Shown piece by piece: positions 8,298 through 15,866 of a DNA stretch of 17,695 bases (positions within the stretch are counted from its first letter, which is position 1; each line of letters opens with the position of its first letter). The notes under the pieces were generated by a model. The model ran no database searches, was not told the DNA's origin, and saw nothing but the letters and a program-made list of their open reading frames with translations. The stretch spans positions 1 through 17,695 of the forward strand of contig RFHN01000037.1 in assembly GCA_003695835.1 (NCBI GenBank), read 5' to 3'. The position numbers and the translations under genes are program-made. Origin of the DNA: Armatimonadota bacterium (lineage in GTDB: Bacteria; Armatimonadota; Fimbriimonadia; Fimbriimonadales; ATM1).

Positions 8298-9706
8298 ATC
8301 GCAACGGGCTGTGGAACGCTCTTTGGCTCGGCCTCAAGCCGGGACTTCAGTTCCTGGCGGGTGCGATCCTCCTCCGCTCCCACTCAGACTTTGCGGCCGA
8401 CTTCTACACGCTTCTCCTCCTTTGGTCGGCCGGTTATGAGCTCGCCGTCCTCATCGCGGACCGAAACCTTAGCGCCATCGCCTACCGCCAGGGGCGGACT
8501 GCCCCGGAGGCCATTCGCAGCCTGCTTCCGTTACTCTTGGCCTCCGGCACCCTGTTAGCCGTCGCCTGCGCGGCGGTGGGCGCTCCCCTCACCGACGTCG
8601 CTTTCGGCAGCGCGCTCGCTATGACTCTTCTCGGCGCGGTTGCCGGAATCGCGGAAGCGGCCCTCTGGTCATATTGCGCCGAAAAGGGGAGGTTCCTCGT
8701 CCTGGCGGCGACGAGGACCGCCTCAACCGTCGTCTTCGCGGCCTGCCTCGTGCTCGCAGCCCGAGGCGCGCTGTCCCTGCCTATCGCGATCGGCGCGGAG
8801 AGCGGCGTCGTCGTTCTGGCGTTCCTTGCGTTCGTCCTCCCGCCCGCGATTCACGCCAGCCCGATTCCTGTACGCGGGAAGACGCTCGTCGGCTTCTGGC
8901 TCATCAAGGTTGTCAGCTACCTCAACCGATTCGTGGAGTCCTGGTGGGCGGTTGCCGCCTTGAGTGGCGTGGCGCTGGCATCGTTCCGTATCGGCCTTGC
9001 CCCAAAGACGCTTCTCCTCATGGGGTTCACCGCGCTGCTCCAACCGACGCTCTTTCGCGTCAGCCACGACTCTTGGAAGGACGAACGCGACCGGAACCAG
9101 CTCGAAGCCAGGTCCTCCGCGGAAGCGCTGGTCTTTTTTGCGGCCTTTGGCGCCGCGGTCCTCTGCTTCGCCTTCCTCCTGTACGGCGAAGCGCTGGCGC
9201 CATACGCCGACGCTCTCGTTGTCGCCTGGATCGCCCTGGCCGTCTTCACGGGGCCGGGGGGGTTCGGCATGATGGCAAGCGCTCTCCTAACCAACTATGG
9301 CGCAATCCGAGTTCCCCTGAAGATGACCTGGATCGGCCTCGGCGCCCGCTCAGCCGTCTACGCGCTGCTCCTGGGTACCGGCCGGCTGAGCCTCGCCGCG
9401 CTCGCCCTCGTGGGCGAAATCGTCACAGCGGGCATTCAAAACAGCTTTTGGCCGGCCGTGCTCCGAACGGGCGTCTGGAAGCTAAAGCGAAGAGAGGTCT
9501 TCCGGGTACTGGGGCGATCCTGCCTCGGCTTGGGAGCGCTTGCGTTCCTCCTCGCGGATCCTTCTCGGACCACCGGTGTGCTCGTCCTCGGAGTATCCCA
9601 ACTCGTCGTCGCTGCTGACGCCGCGACGGAGATGGGGAAGGCCCTTCAGTCGTTGAGGCGAATGCCGAGAACCGAAAGCACTCGGTCCAAGTCCTCTTCC
9701 GAGTAG
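8294..9706 (+). CDS. Polytopic membrane protein, possible MOP/Wzx-type flippase
   Basis: The frame is open from 8258 to 9706. The first ATG/GTG/TTG is the TTG at 8537, but coding-like hydrophobic sequence extends well upstream (LNRNGLWNALWLGLKPGLQF, then LLLLWSAGYELAVLI). I therefore place the start at CTG 8294, which has a GGGAGG Shine-Dalgarno (8282-8287) 6 nt upstream; this gives 470 residues. About 12 hydrophobic segments are spread over the whole length, separated by short basic loops. Size and layout fit the multidrug/oligosaccharidyl-lipid/polysaccharide exporter superfamily, and ALLQPTLFRVSH resembles the loop after a middle helix in Wzx proteins. No diagnostic motif is seen, so function is tentative: flipping of a lipid-linked sugar or similar. 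The 3' end overlaps parB on the other strand by 61 bases. A TTG start at 8537 would remove about two helices. Confidence 0.65.
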   Translation: MNRNGLWNALWLGLKPGLQFLAGAILLRSHSDFAADFYTLLLLWSAGYELAVLIADRNLSAIAYRQGRTAPEAIRSLLPLLLASGTLLAVACAAVGAPLTDVAFGSALAMTLLGAVAGIAEAALWSYCAEKGRFLVLAATRTASTVVFAACLVLAARGALSLPIAIGAESGVVVLAFLAFVLPPAIHASPIPVRGKTLVGFWLIKVVSYLNRFVESWWAVAALSGVALASFRIGLAPKTLLLMGFTALLQPTLFRVSHDSWKDERDRNQLEARSSAEALVFFAAFGAAVLCFAFLLYGEALAPYADALVVAWIALAVFTGPGGFGMMASALLTNYGAIRVPLKMTWIGLGARSAVYALLLGTGRLSLAALALVGEIVTAGIQNSFWPAVLRTGVWKLKRREVFRVLGRSCLGLGALAFLLADPSRTTGVLVLGVSQLVVAADAATEMGKALQSLRRMPRTESTRSKSSSE

Positions 9707-10500
9707 AACGGAATCTCGAGTTTCCCCTTGCCGTTCCGGTTTACGATCCGGACGGGTACGCCCAACCGCTCACTTGCCGCTTGCTCCAAGGGAGTCGGCG
9801 CAGGGCGCGGTTTCTCCGGTTTCCGATCCAATACCCCCTCGCGAACCATGCGCTCGACGTCGCGAACCGACAGCCCTTTGGCGAGAATCCGGCGGTAGGC
9901 AGCGATCATCTCCGCCTCTGTCTGGAACCCGAGAAGGGCGCGGGCATGGCCTTCGGAAATCTTTCCCGATGCGAGCCCCTCGCGAATCTCCTCTGAAAGC
10001 TTCAAAAGCCGCAAGGCGTTGGCGATCGCCGACCGGGAGCGCCCGACCCGTTCCGCCACCTCCTCTTGCGTCAAGCCGAAACGTTCCATCAGCGCTGCAT
10101 ACGCTTCTGCAGCTTCCAACGGGTGCAGATCCTCTCGCTGCAGGTTCTCGACGAGGGCGAGAGCGAGCGAATCGGTCGCGCTGCCCGTACGAACGACTAC
10201 CGGAACCCTCGCGACGCCCGCGAGCTTGGCCGCTCTCCAGCGGCGCTCGCCGGCGATGATCTGGAACCGGTCGTGGCCCACCTGCTTGACCACAATCGGT
10301 TGAAGCAGTCCGACCGTCCGAATGGATTGAGCGAGGTCCTGGAGAGACTGCTCGTCGAACTCCTTGCGCGGCTGGTCTGGGTTGGGTTCGATGGCATCCA
10401 CGGGAATCTCCTTCGTGGACGCGTCATTCTGCTCGCCGATCAACTGGACGAGCCCTCTACCCAACACCTTTCGAACTTGTGAACTGCCTTCGTGTTCCAT
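9646..10500 (-). CDS. parB: Chromosome partitioning protein ParB (CTPase clamp)
   Basis: This 284-residue protein loads at parS sites as a CTP-dependent sliding clamp and acts with ParA and SMC in origin segregation. The N-terminal domain shows PNPDQPRKEFDEQSLQDLA (39-57), GLLQPIVV (64-71), the CTP-binding GERRWRAA (84-91) and ENLQREDLHPLEAAEAY (118-134). A helix-turn-helix DNA-binding region follows (about 143-165, LTQEEVAERVGRSRSAIAN). Residues 225-284 form the dimerisation end (PFYSEEDLDRVLSVLG). The N-terminal KVLGRGLVQLI matches the ParA-contacting 'GLGRGL' peptide. The gene begins 10 bases after the parA stop with only a weak ribosome site. No parS palindrome was found by eye in the window. 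Confidence 0.97.
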   Translation of the reverse strand: MEHEGSSQVRKVLGRGLVQLIGEQNDASTKEIPVDAIEPNPDQPRKEFDEQSLQDLAQSIRTVGLLQPIVVKQVGHDRFQIIAGERRWRAAKLAGVARVPVVVRTGSATDSLALALVENLQREDLHPLEAAEAYAALMERFGLTQEEVAERVGRSRSAIANALRLLKLSEEIREGLASGKISEGHARALLGFQTEAEMIAAYRRILAKGLSVRDVERMVREGVLDRKPEKPRPAPTPLEQAASERLGVPVRIVNRNGKGKLEIPFYSEEDLDRVLSVLGIRLND

Positions 10501-10510
10501 CTTCTATCGC

Positions 10511-11299
10511 CTACGTAAGAGAGACGTTTCCGGAGGGGGAGACCGGTTCGCCCAAAACCTCATCCGCGAAGGCGCGATAAGCCACCGAACCCTTCGCGTC
10601 CGGATAAAGGACGACCGCCGGTTTGCCGAATCCGGGCGCTTCGCTGAGACGGACGTTCCGCGGAATCTCCGTTTTTGCCACGCGATCGCCGAAGAAGGCG
10701 CGAACCTCCTCCGCGACTTGGTGGCTCAGCCGGTTTCGCGGATCGTACATCGTGAGCAGCACCCTCTCGATCTTGAGCGTCGGGTTGATCCGCTTCTGGA
10801 TCAGCTCGACGGTCTTCAAGAGCTGGGTCAACCCCTCCAGCGCGTAGTACTCGCACTGCATCGGGATCAGCGCCGCCTCTGCTGCTGCCAAGGCATTGAT
10901 CGTCAGGATTCCGAGCGAGGGCGGCGCATCAATCAACACCCAATCATAGTTCGGGAGCAGTGGCTCCAGTTTTTCGCGGAGGACCAGCTCCCGCCCGACC
11001 TTGCCCAACAAGGCGGGTTCGGCGCCGGCAAGATCCAGGTTCGACGGGAGCACTTCGAGCCCCGGCACTGCCGACTTCATCAAGGCGGCTTCGGCTTCCA
11101 CGTCCTCGACCAGAACGTCGTAGAGCGTATACCGGATCTCCTTCCGATCCACTCCAGAACCGCTACTCGCGTTCCCTTGCGGGTCGGCGTCCACGAGCAG
11201 CACCCGCTTTCCCTTCTCCGCAAAGACGGCAGCCAGGTTGACGGCTGTGGTGGTCTTGCCAACCCCTCCTTTTTGGTTCACAACAGCCCAGACCGGCAC
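10511..11299 (-). CDS. parA: Chromosome partitioning ATPase ParA (Soj)
   Basis: The protein has 262 residues, the size of chromosomal Soj-type ParA without an N-terminal DNA-binding domain. It has the deviant Walker A KGGVGKTT (10-17), the A' motif VDADPQGNASSG (36-47) and Walker B VLIDAPPSLG (121-130, D124). ATP-dependent non-specific DNA binding by ParA and stimulation of hydrolysis by ParB drive origin segregation. The start is GTG at 11299: the P-loop begins only nine residues in, as is normal, so little room exists for another start. No Shine-Dalgarno is correctly spaced; TACAAT lies 6 nt before the GTG, suggesting a leaderless transcript. parB follows 10 bases downstream, so the two form an operon. 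It is divergent from nadC. Confidence 0.97.
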   Translation of the reverse strand: MPVWAVVNQKGGVGKTTTAVNLAAVFAEKGKRVLLVDADPQGNASSGSGVDRKEIRYTLYDVLVEDVEAEAALMKSAVPGLEVLPSNLDLAGAEPALLGKVGRELVLREKLEPLLPNYDWVLIDAPPSLGILTINALAAAEAALIPMQCEYYALEGLTQLLKTVELIQKRINPTLKIERVLLTMYDPRNRLSHQVAEEVRAFFGDRVAKTEIPRNVRLSEAPGFGKPAVVLYPDAKGSVAYRAFADEVLGEPVSPSGNVSLT

Positions 11300-11305
11300 G
11301 CGCCT

Positions 11306-11335
11306 ATTGTAGCCGTTCCAGCCTCCTCTTGTCCT
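11306..11335 (-). promoter_or_regulatory. Candidate parAB promoter, possibly leaderless
   Basis: On the minus strand AGGACA (11330-11335, 4 of 6 to TTGACA) and TACAAT (11306-11311, 5 of 6 to TATAAT) are separated by 18 bases. The -10 ends 6 nt before the parA GTG, so transcription would start at or next to the start codon. Confidence 0.45.
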
Positions 11336-11340
11336 TCGGA

Positions 11341-11346
11341 TATTCT
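11341..11346 (+). promoter_or_regulatory. Possible -10 element (TATTCT) for nadC-birA
   Basis: TATTCT (4 of 6 to TATAAT) lies 8 nt before the nadC GTG. No -35 hexamer is evident at 16-18 nt. Position next to an SD-less start is the main argument. Confidence 0.25.
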
Positions 11347-11354
11347 ACGGGGTT

Positions 11355-12209
11355 GTGGAACCTTTCTTTGGAGACCCGCCCTTCGCTTGGATGGACGTCG
11401 TCGAGCAGGCGCTCAGCGAAGACTTGGGAACCGGCGACGTCACCCGGTTCGCCGTTCCCGAAGATCACAAGTCCAGCTATTACATCGAAGCGCAGGCGGA
11501 CGGGATTGTCTGTGGCTTGGGCGTCGCCTACCACCTTCTTGGGTGGCTCGAAGGGGCCGATCCGGACGAGTTCGCCGAGTACAAGTTCGTGGACAGCGAC
11601 CCAATCCAGGCGGGAGATGTCGTCTTCGAGGGCTACTACAACACCCGCCTCCTCCTTCAGGCGGAGCGCACAGTCCTCAACTTTCTGATGCACCTCTCGG
11701 GAGTTGCCACCCTGACCCGGAAGTTCGTGGACGCCATCCGCGGCACGCGCGCCCAGATTACGGACACGCGCAAGACCCTCCCCGGCCTACGTGCCTTCCA
11801 GAAATACGCCGTTCGGTGCGGCGGCGGAAGGAATCACCGGATGTCGCTTTCGGATGGAGTCCTCATCAAGGACAATCACATCCGAGCCGCTGGAGGCATC
11901 GCCGAGGCGATCGCCGCCGTGCGCGCCGAGGTCAGCCACACTCTGAAAATCGAAATCGAGTGCGCCACGGTGGCTCAGGTGGACCGGGCGCTCAGCGCGG
12001 GAGCTGACGTCATCCTTCTCGACAATATGAGCATCGGCGAACTCCGGGATGCCGTGAGCATCGCGAAGGGCCGCGCCACCTTGGAAGCGAGCGGCGGCGT
12101 AACGTTGGAGAACGTTCGCGAGATCGCCGAAGCGGGAGTGGACTATATCAGCGTGGGTGCCATTACGCACTCTGCCCCTTCCCTGCCGTTCCACCTCGAA
12201 GTCCGATGA
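11355..12209 (+). CDS. nadC: Nicotinate-nucleotide pyrophosphorylase (quinolinate phosphoribosyltransferase)
   Basis: The enzyme converts quinolinate and PRPP to nicotinate mononucleotide, CO2 and pyrophosphate in de novo NAD synthesis. It has 284 residues, usual for the family. Clear signatures are EDLGTGDVT (22-30), the ERTVLNFLMHLSGVAT helix, and the long active-site stretch TDTRKTLPGLRAF...KYAVRCGGGRNHRMSLSDGVLIKDNH, whose Arg and Lys residues bind quinolinate and PRPP. The end carries IEIECATVAQ, VILLDNMS, LEASGGVTLENV and DYISVGAITHS of the TIM-barrel-like domain. The start is taken as GTG 11355; ATG at 11391 would cut into the N-terminal helix. No strong Shine-Dalgarno is present. The stop overlaps the birA start as ATGA. 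nadA and nadB are not in the window. Confidence 0.97.
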   Translation: MEPFFGDPPFAWMDVVEQALSEDLGTGDVTRFAVPEDHKSSYYIEAQADGIVCGLGVAYHLLGWLEGADPDEFAEYKFVDSDPIQAGDVVFEGYYNTRLLLQAERTVLNFLMHLSGVATLTRKFVDAIRGTRAQITDTRKTLPGLRAFQKYAVRCGGGRNHRMSLSDGVLIKDNHIRAAGGIAEAIAAVRAEVSHTLKIEIECATVAQVDRALSAGADVILLDNMSIGELRDAVSIAKGRATLEASGGVTLENVREIAEAGVDYISVGAITHSAPSLPFHLEVR

Positions 12210-12925
12210 AGCCGGTCGAAGGAACGATCCTCTTCGTTCCGGAGCTGGAGTCCACCCAGGACGAACTGGCCAGCTGGGTCCGCGAGGGGAACCGGAGCAT
12301 CGTCGGCGTCCGCGCGGACTTCCAATCCAAAGGGCGCGGGCGGCTCGGGCGCGGCTGGCTCACGCCCCCGGGGGGGGCGCTCGCTCTTTCGCTCGCGCTC
12401 TACCCGTATGCCGATTGGGAGCAACCGCAACTCCTGGGCATGGCGGTCGCCCTCGCGGTGGCAGAGGCGCTCGACCTCTCTCTTCGGTGGCCGAACGACC
12501 TCGTCCTCTGCCTCGACGAGGGAGTGCGCAAAGTCGGCGGCATCCTCTCTGAGATGATCCCCGCTGGAAAGAGCCGCATCCCTGTGATCGGAATTGGAGT
12601 CAATCTCGCGGTCGCCGAGTTCCCCTCCGAGCTCAAGGCGACGGCGACGTCCCTGCTCCTCGCGGGGCGCAAGCCGCCCACTCCCGAGGAAGCGCAGGAA
12701 CGGATCCTCGACGCCATTCGCGAGGTCCCCGAGCCCACTGCCTGGTCGGCGCTCGCCGGACGCTGGATGGCGAGGGACGTTACTCCGGGCAAGCCGTACC
12801 TTCTCGACGGTCGGCCCGGAGAGGCGGTGGGGATCAACGACGAGGGACACCTGATCGTTCGCACGGAAGAGGGGTTGACGATCGTCCCATCAGCCGAGGC
12901 GTGGTACGGCGGCTCAACGCCGTGA
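12206..12925 (+). CDS. birA: Biotin--[acetyl-CoA-carboxylase] ligase, non-regulatory type
   Basis: The enzyme activates biotin with ATP to biotinyl-5'-AMP and attaches it to the lysine of biotin carboxyl carrier protein. It has 239 residues and begins directly with the catalytic domain, so it lacks the N-terminal helix-turn-helix of the E. coli repressor form. Visible motifs are ESTQDEL (15-21), the biotinyl-AMP loop SKGRGRLGRGW (41-51), RWPND (94-98), KVGGILSE (109-116) and GIGVNL. The C-terminal 45 residues form the small SH3-like domain (GRPGEAVGINDEGHLIV). Coupled to nadC by ATGA (12206-12209). Its last 12 bases overlap the convergent phosphatase gene. A run of eight G in the DNA just after residue 53 keeps frame here. 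Confidence 0.95.
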   Translation: MKPVEGTILFVPELESTQDELASWVREGNRSIVGVRADFQSKGRGRLGRGWLTPPGGALALSLALYPYADWEQPQLLGMAVALAVAEALDLSLRWPNDLVLCLDEGVRKVGGILSEMIPAGKSRIPVIGIGVNLAVAEFPSELKATATSLLLAGRKPPTPEEAQERILDAIREVPEPTAWSALAGRWMARDVTPGKPYLLDGRPGEAVGINDEGHLIVRTEEGLTIVPSAEAWYGGSTP

Positions 12926-13669
12926 GCGGAGAATCTCCAGGTGAGTGGTGAGGGTCCCGTTCCGGTACTCGTGAAGACCCGCCTGGAACGCATGGGAACC
13001 GACATGCATGAGCCAGCCCTCTCCGACCCTGAGAGGCTCGTCGAGAAGGTCGTGGCTGTGTCCACCCAACAGGATGTCAATCCCTTTCACTTGCTCCAAC
13101 AAACGCACGTCCTCGCGGAGACCGATGTGACTCAAGCCGATGACAAGGCGGCACCGAGGTCGCAGCCACTCGACGCAGTCGCGCGCCGCCTCGACGGGGT
13201 CCGTATTCAAGAACGCGCTCACGAACCGCGCAGCCATCCGCTCCCGCACCATCGGCACCATGACACCGAACAATCCGATTTCGCCTAAGACCTTCGCTGC
13301 CGGAAGAGCGTTTCCCTTCGGCCAATAGAAGTCGCCCTCGGAGTTCGGCAAAAGCGGTCTTCTCGCCCGGCCGTTCCAGTGAAGATTCGCCGCCAACAGG
13401 GGATGGGAACACCCTTGCAGCTTCTTTCGAAAAACAGAGGAAGAGACATGAAACTCGCGGTTCCCCGGCACGCCTGCCGTACAACGTAAATCGCGAAAAT
13501 AGGTCCAGACGGGATCGGGCGAGGTCGGAACGCCGACGTTGCCCGCTTTGACGGCATCGCCGCAGTCGAAGTAGAAGTCCGCTCGTTCGCGCAGGACGAG
13601 AAGGCGGTCTCGGATCTCGTCCGTCATTGAGCCGTGGAGGTCCGCGGTGTGCAACAGAGTCAGCGTCAA
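12914..13669 (-). CDS. UshA/5'-nucleotidase-type metallophosphatase with altered GNH motif
   Basis: The 251-residue calcineurin-like phosphoesterase domain shows D10 and H12 in HTADLHG, G37-D38 in FDCGDAVKAGN, N70 in GVPGNREF, H181 in GLSHIG, and H204 and H206 in GGHSHDL. These are the ligands of a two-metal site and their order matches the UshA/5'-nucleotidase group. The normal GNHE(F)D motif reads GNREFH here (R71 and H74), so the substrate-side His and Asp are replaced; activity may be weak or changed. There is no C-terminal nucleotidase domain and no signal peptide, so it is probably cytoplasmic. The start is TTG at 13669, nearly at the DLHG motif, with no Shine-Dalgarno; TATAAA lies 8 nt upstream. 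It lies 47 bases after the STN-like gene and overlaps birA tail to tail. Confidence 0.85.
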   Translation of the reverse strand: MTLTLLHTADLHGSMTDEIRDRLLVLRERADFYFDCGDAVKAGNVGVPTSPDPVWTYFRDLRCTAGVPGNREFHVSSSVFRKKLQGCSHPLLAANLHWNGRARRPLLPNSEGDFYWPKGNALPAAKVLGEIGLFGVMVPMVRERMAARFVSAFLNTDPVEAARDCVEWLRPRCRLVIGLSHIGLREDVRLLEQVKGIDILLGGHSHDLLDEPLRVGEGWLMHVGSHAFQAGLHEYRNGTLTTHLEILRSRR

Positions 13670-13689
13670 CGCCGGGTTTTATACTCGAA

Positions 13690-13708
13690 AGTCGGAGCGG
13701 TACCGACT
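13690..13708. repeat. Small inverted repeat between the STN-like gene and the phosphatase gene
   Basis: AGTCGG (13690-13695), 7-base spacer, CCGACT (13703-13708). In the minus-strand transcript it would form a 6-bp hairpin just after the stop of the STN-like gene. Only three U residues follow, so it would be a weak terminator or an RNA end-protecting hairpin. This is also the only gap structure before the phosphatase gene. Confidence 0.3.
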
Positions 13709-13716
13709 GTCAATCC

Positions 13717-15816
13717 TTACCCTCTCCCTTCCCTTCGTCGCCGTGCTTCCTCGATTTTGTCCCGCAAGCTCTTCGGCATGTCCATCCACGTTCCCGGTTT
13801 TGCGTTGGGATCAAACCGGCACGTTTCGATCTTGACATACTTGGTCATCGGGCCCGCTCGGAGAACGATGGCGTACTCGCGAATGGTTGCTGGCACGTAG
13901 CGCGCAGTGAGTCCATAAAACTGTACGAGATGGTCGGAGATCGCAGAAAGCATAGTGATGTTGTCCCAGTCAAGGTGACCGGTCTGAGAAAACACCAAGA
14001 CGCCGGGAAACTCACCCACAAGAAAGTACAGCGAGTCCTCGGGAAGCGCGGAGATCGGACGAAACTGTGTGACCTCGTCGTCCGGTAAGCCTGGCTGGTA
14101 GGCGCGCGGGGGCTCCAGTTCCGGGAACTGCTGGTAAATGCGGTCCAGGAAAGACAGGTGCTCGTCTTCGTATATGTCCTGCTTGCGAGCCAGAAAAGAA
14201 GCATTGCCTTCGTATAACAGTGCGTTGAACCGTTCTCGCGCGCTGGGGGGCAGGTCGCCGTATCGCAATCGCCCCGTTTGCAAGGCATTCATGCGGAGAT
14301 TTGGTGGAACGGCTGCCCATAGAGCGAGGAAGGCGTTGACTGATCTGCGGCCCGTCGTGCTACGGTAGAAACCGAAGGTCTGCTCGGATCCTGCAAAGAC
14401 CGGTGCCAGGTCGTTCAAGTCCAGTTGTCCCTTCTCCAAGAAGCGATCGCGCAGACGGAACAGGCTCTCACGGTCTACGTTCGAGGAGCGAACCAAAGGC
14501 CACTCCTCAAAACGCAACGAGAGCCACTCGCCATCGTAGGCCCACTTCCAAACCGGCAACCAAGACTTGCTCGTCGCTTGCTGCAAGATCTCGCCACAGG
14601 TCTTGGCTCCCAATGCCGAGGGCATCCCTTGACCGAGGCCGTCGTATGCGTCGGCGATCACCGGCACACCGGTCAACCGAGAGATCTCCGCGAGCATTCG
14701 ACCATGGTCCTCCAACGGATCTGCGGGATTGCCCTTTTGCCAAAACTTCCCGGCTTCAAAGCCTTCCTCCACAACGTCCTTGGCGATGTAGGTGAGAAAA
14801 GGGGAGTCTCCAAACGGCACGTTGAATTCCGCCGGTACCTCCCTGACAGGCTTAATCTCGAAGGGCGCCTCTACCCCAATATGGTGCCGCGCGAGAAGGA
14901 TTCCGTCCTGGCTGACGATGTCCACTTTTCCAGTAGCCGTCACGCGTGGCCGAGTATCCAGGCTGAGAGCAACACGCACAATGAGATCGTTCGGATGGCT
15001 TGCGAGAATTCGTTCGGCATCGTAGATGCTGTCTTCTACAAGCCAAAGTTGGCGAGGAACGTACCCTCGAAGGTCAACTTGCCGCCCCGCCTTGTCTTGG
15101 GCGCCGATGTAGAGCATCTCCAGCAGCTGGCGCACATCCTGCATCGCTTCCGATGGCAAAGGGAGCTGCCTGGGTGTCGGCTTCGAGCTGAAGACGACGC
15201 GACCCGTTTCGCCGAAGGCCGCAGCTCGATCGCGACCGAGACTCAAAAGGCAACGAACGGCAATACGGCTGAAGAGGTTGTACCGCAACTCCACTCGACG
15301 ATAGTTCGCCTCCGCGCGGTTCGAGGTGTCCGAATCAGCCCCGTTTCTTTGGGCATTGACGAGTTCCCCCAGCAGCTCGTCCGATTTTGCGATTGCGTCC
15401 TCCACCGAGTACTGGTCGGACTCTTCCAGCAGCTGCTTCATGTGTTTCTGCAGACGCTCCACCGGCTCCACGAGAAGTTGCCTGGCAAGCCGCCGTTCCG
15501 CCTGAAGCTGCTCGGGCGGCAGTACCAGCCGGTACTCGCCGCCGTCCTTCTGCCATTTCCAATCGAAGTGTGAAGCAAGTCGGCGGAGAACCTCGAGGCG
15601 CGGCTTGGATTGGCAAACCAACACAATCAATTCGTTCTCGATCGCCTTTTCCGCCGTCAGCTTCACATGCATCTGCTGGCCAAGCCTATCCAACACCTCC
15701 CGGAGGGGTCGAACCACAAACTCGGCGCTGACCGGAGCCTGCGGGTCGGGCAGGTCGGCGAGCGCGTCCTGGGCGGGCGCGCCCGCTACCAGAGCAAGAA
15801 GCGGCAACCAAATCAT
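13717..15816 (-). CDS. Secreted protein with N-terminal STN-like (secretin/TonB short) domain, otherwise unknown
   Basis: The protein has 699 residues when started at MIWLPLLALV. That ATG has AGGAGGT 5 nt upstream; the frame continues to 15891 but would run into the prepilin gene. Residues 1-16 are a signal peptide ending in GAPAQ, with no basic n-region. Residues about 28-95 resemble an STN domain: VVRPLREVLDRLGQQMHVKL, 'LRRLASHFDWKWQKDGGEYRLV'. Such domains occur at the front of secretins and TonB receptors. Residues 95-175 are predicted helical with many charged residues (ERRLARQLL..RLQKHMKQLLEESD). The rest shows no motif I know and no beta-barrel-like signature. The place just after a type IV-like pseudopilin may link it to the cell surface, but this is a guess. 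Confidence 0.8.
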   Translation of the reverse strand: MIWLPLLALVAGAPAQDALADLPDPQAPVSAEFVVRPLREVLDRLGQQMHVKLTAEKAIENELIVLVCQSKPRLEVLRRLASHFDWKWQKDGGEYRLVLPPEQLQAERRLARQLLVEPVERLQKHMKQLLEESDQYSVEDAIAKSDELLGELVNAQRNGADSDTSNRAEANYRRVELRYNLFSRIAVRCLLSLGRDRAAAFGETGRVVFSSKPTPRQLPLPSEAMQDVRQLLEMLYIGAQDKAGRQVDLRGYVPRQLWLVEDSIYDAERILASHPNDLIVRVALSLDTRPRVTATGKVDIVSQDGILLARHHIGVEAPFEIKPVREVPAEFNVPFGDSPFLTYIAKDVVEEGFEAGKFWQKGNPADPLEDHGRMLAEISRLTGVPVIADAYDGLGQGMPSALGAKTCGEILQQATSKSWLPVWKWAYDGEWLSLRFEEWPLVRSSNVDRESLFRLRDRFLEKGQLDLNDLAPVFAGSEQTFGFYRSTTGRRSVNAFLALWAAVPPNLRMNALQTGRLRYGDLPPSARERFNALLYEGNASFLARKQDIYEDEHLSFLDRIYQQFPELEPPRAYQPGLPDDEVTQFRPISALPEDSLYFLVGEFPGVLVFSQTGHLDWDNITMLSAISDHLVQFYGLTARYVPATIREYAIVLRAGPMTKYVKIETCRFDPNAKPGTWMDMPKSLRDKIEEARRRREGRG

Positions 15817-15866
15817 CAGAAACCTCCTACATAGTGGACGATGCGAGCGAGGTCCGTCGTTCGACG

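Noticed and set aside
8189..8383. Extension of the ileS frame upstream to 8383
   Set aside because: The extra 65 residues are not synthetase-like and would cross the divergent TATAAT and the start of the membrane-protein gene; MNLKETLNLPDPNFTIPMKADL is the normal IleRS N-terminus.
9646..11354. parS site near parAB
   Set aside because: No sequence close to TGTTTCACGTGAAACA was found by eye here or elsewhere in the window; a computed search could still find a diverged copy.
12365..12378. C5G8 homopolymer run in birA as a phase-variation tract
   Set aside because: Frame is intact, the enzyme is essential in most bacteria, and such a short run in GC-rich DNA is expected by chance.
13709..13714. 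TTGACA on the minus strand before the phosphatase gene as a -35
   Set aside because: It is 24 bases from TATAAA, too far for a standard promoter, and at 17 bases only TTTCGA is found.
15855..15866. CGTCG-TT-CGACG after the prepilin gene as a terminator
   Set aside because: The stem is 5 bp with a 2-nt loop and no U-run, and the next gene follows 50 bases on in the same direction.
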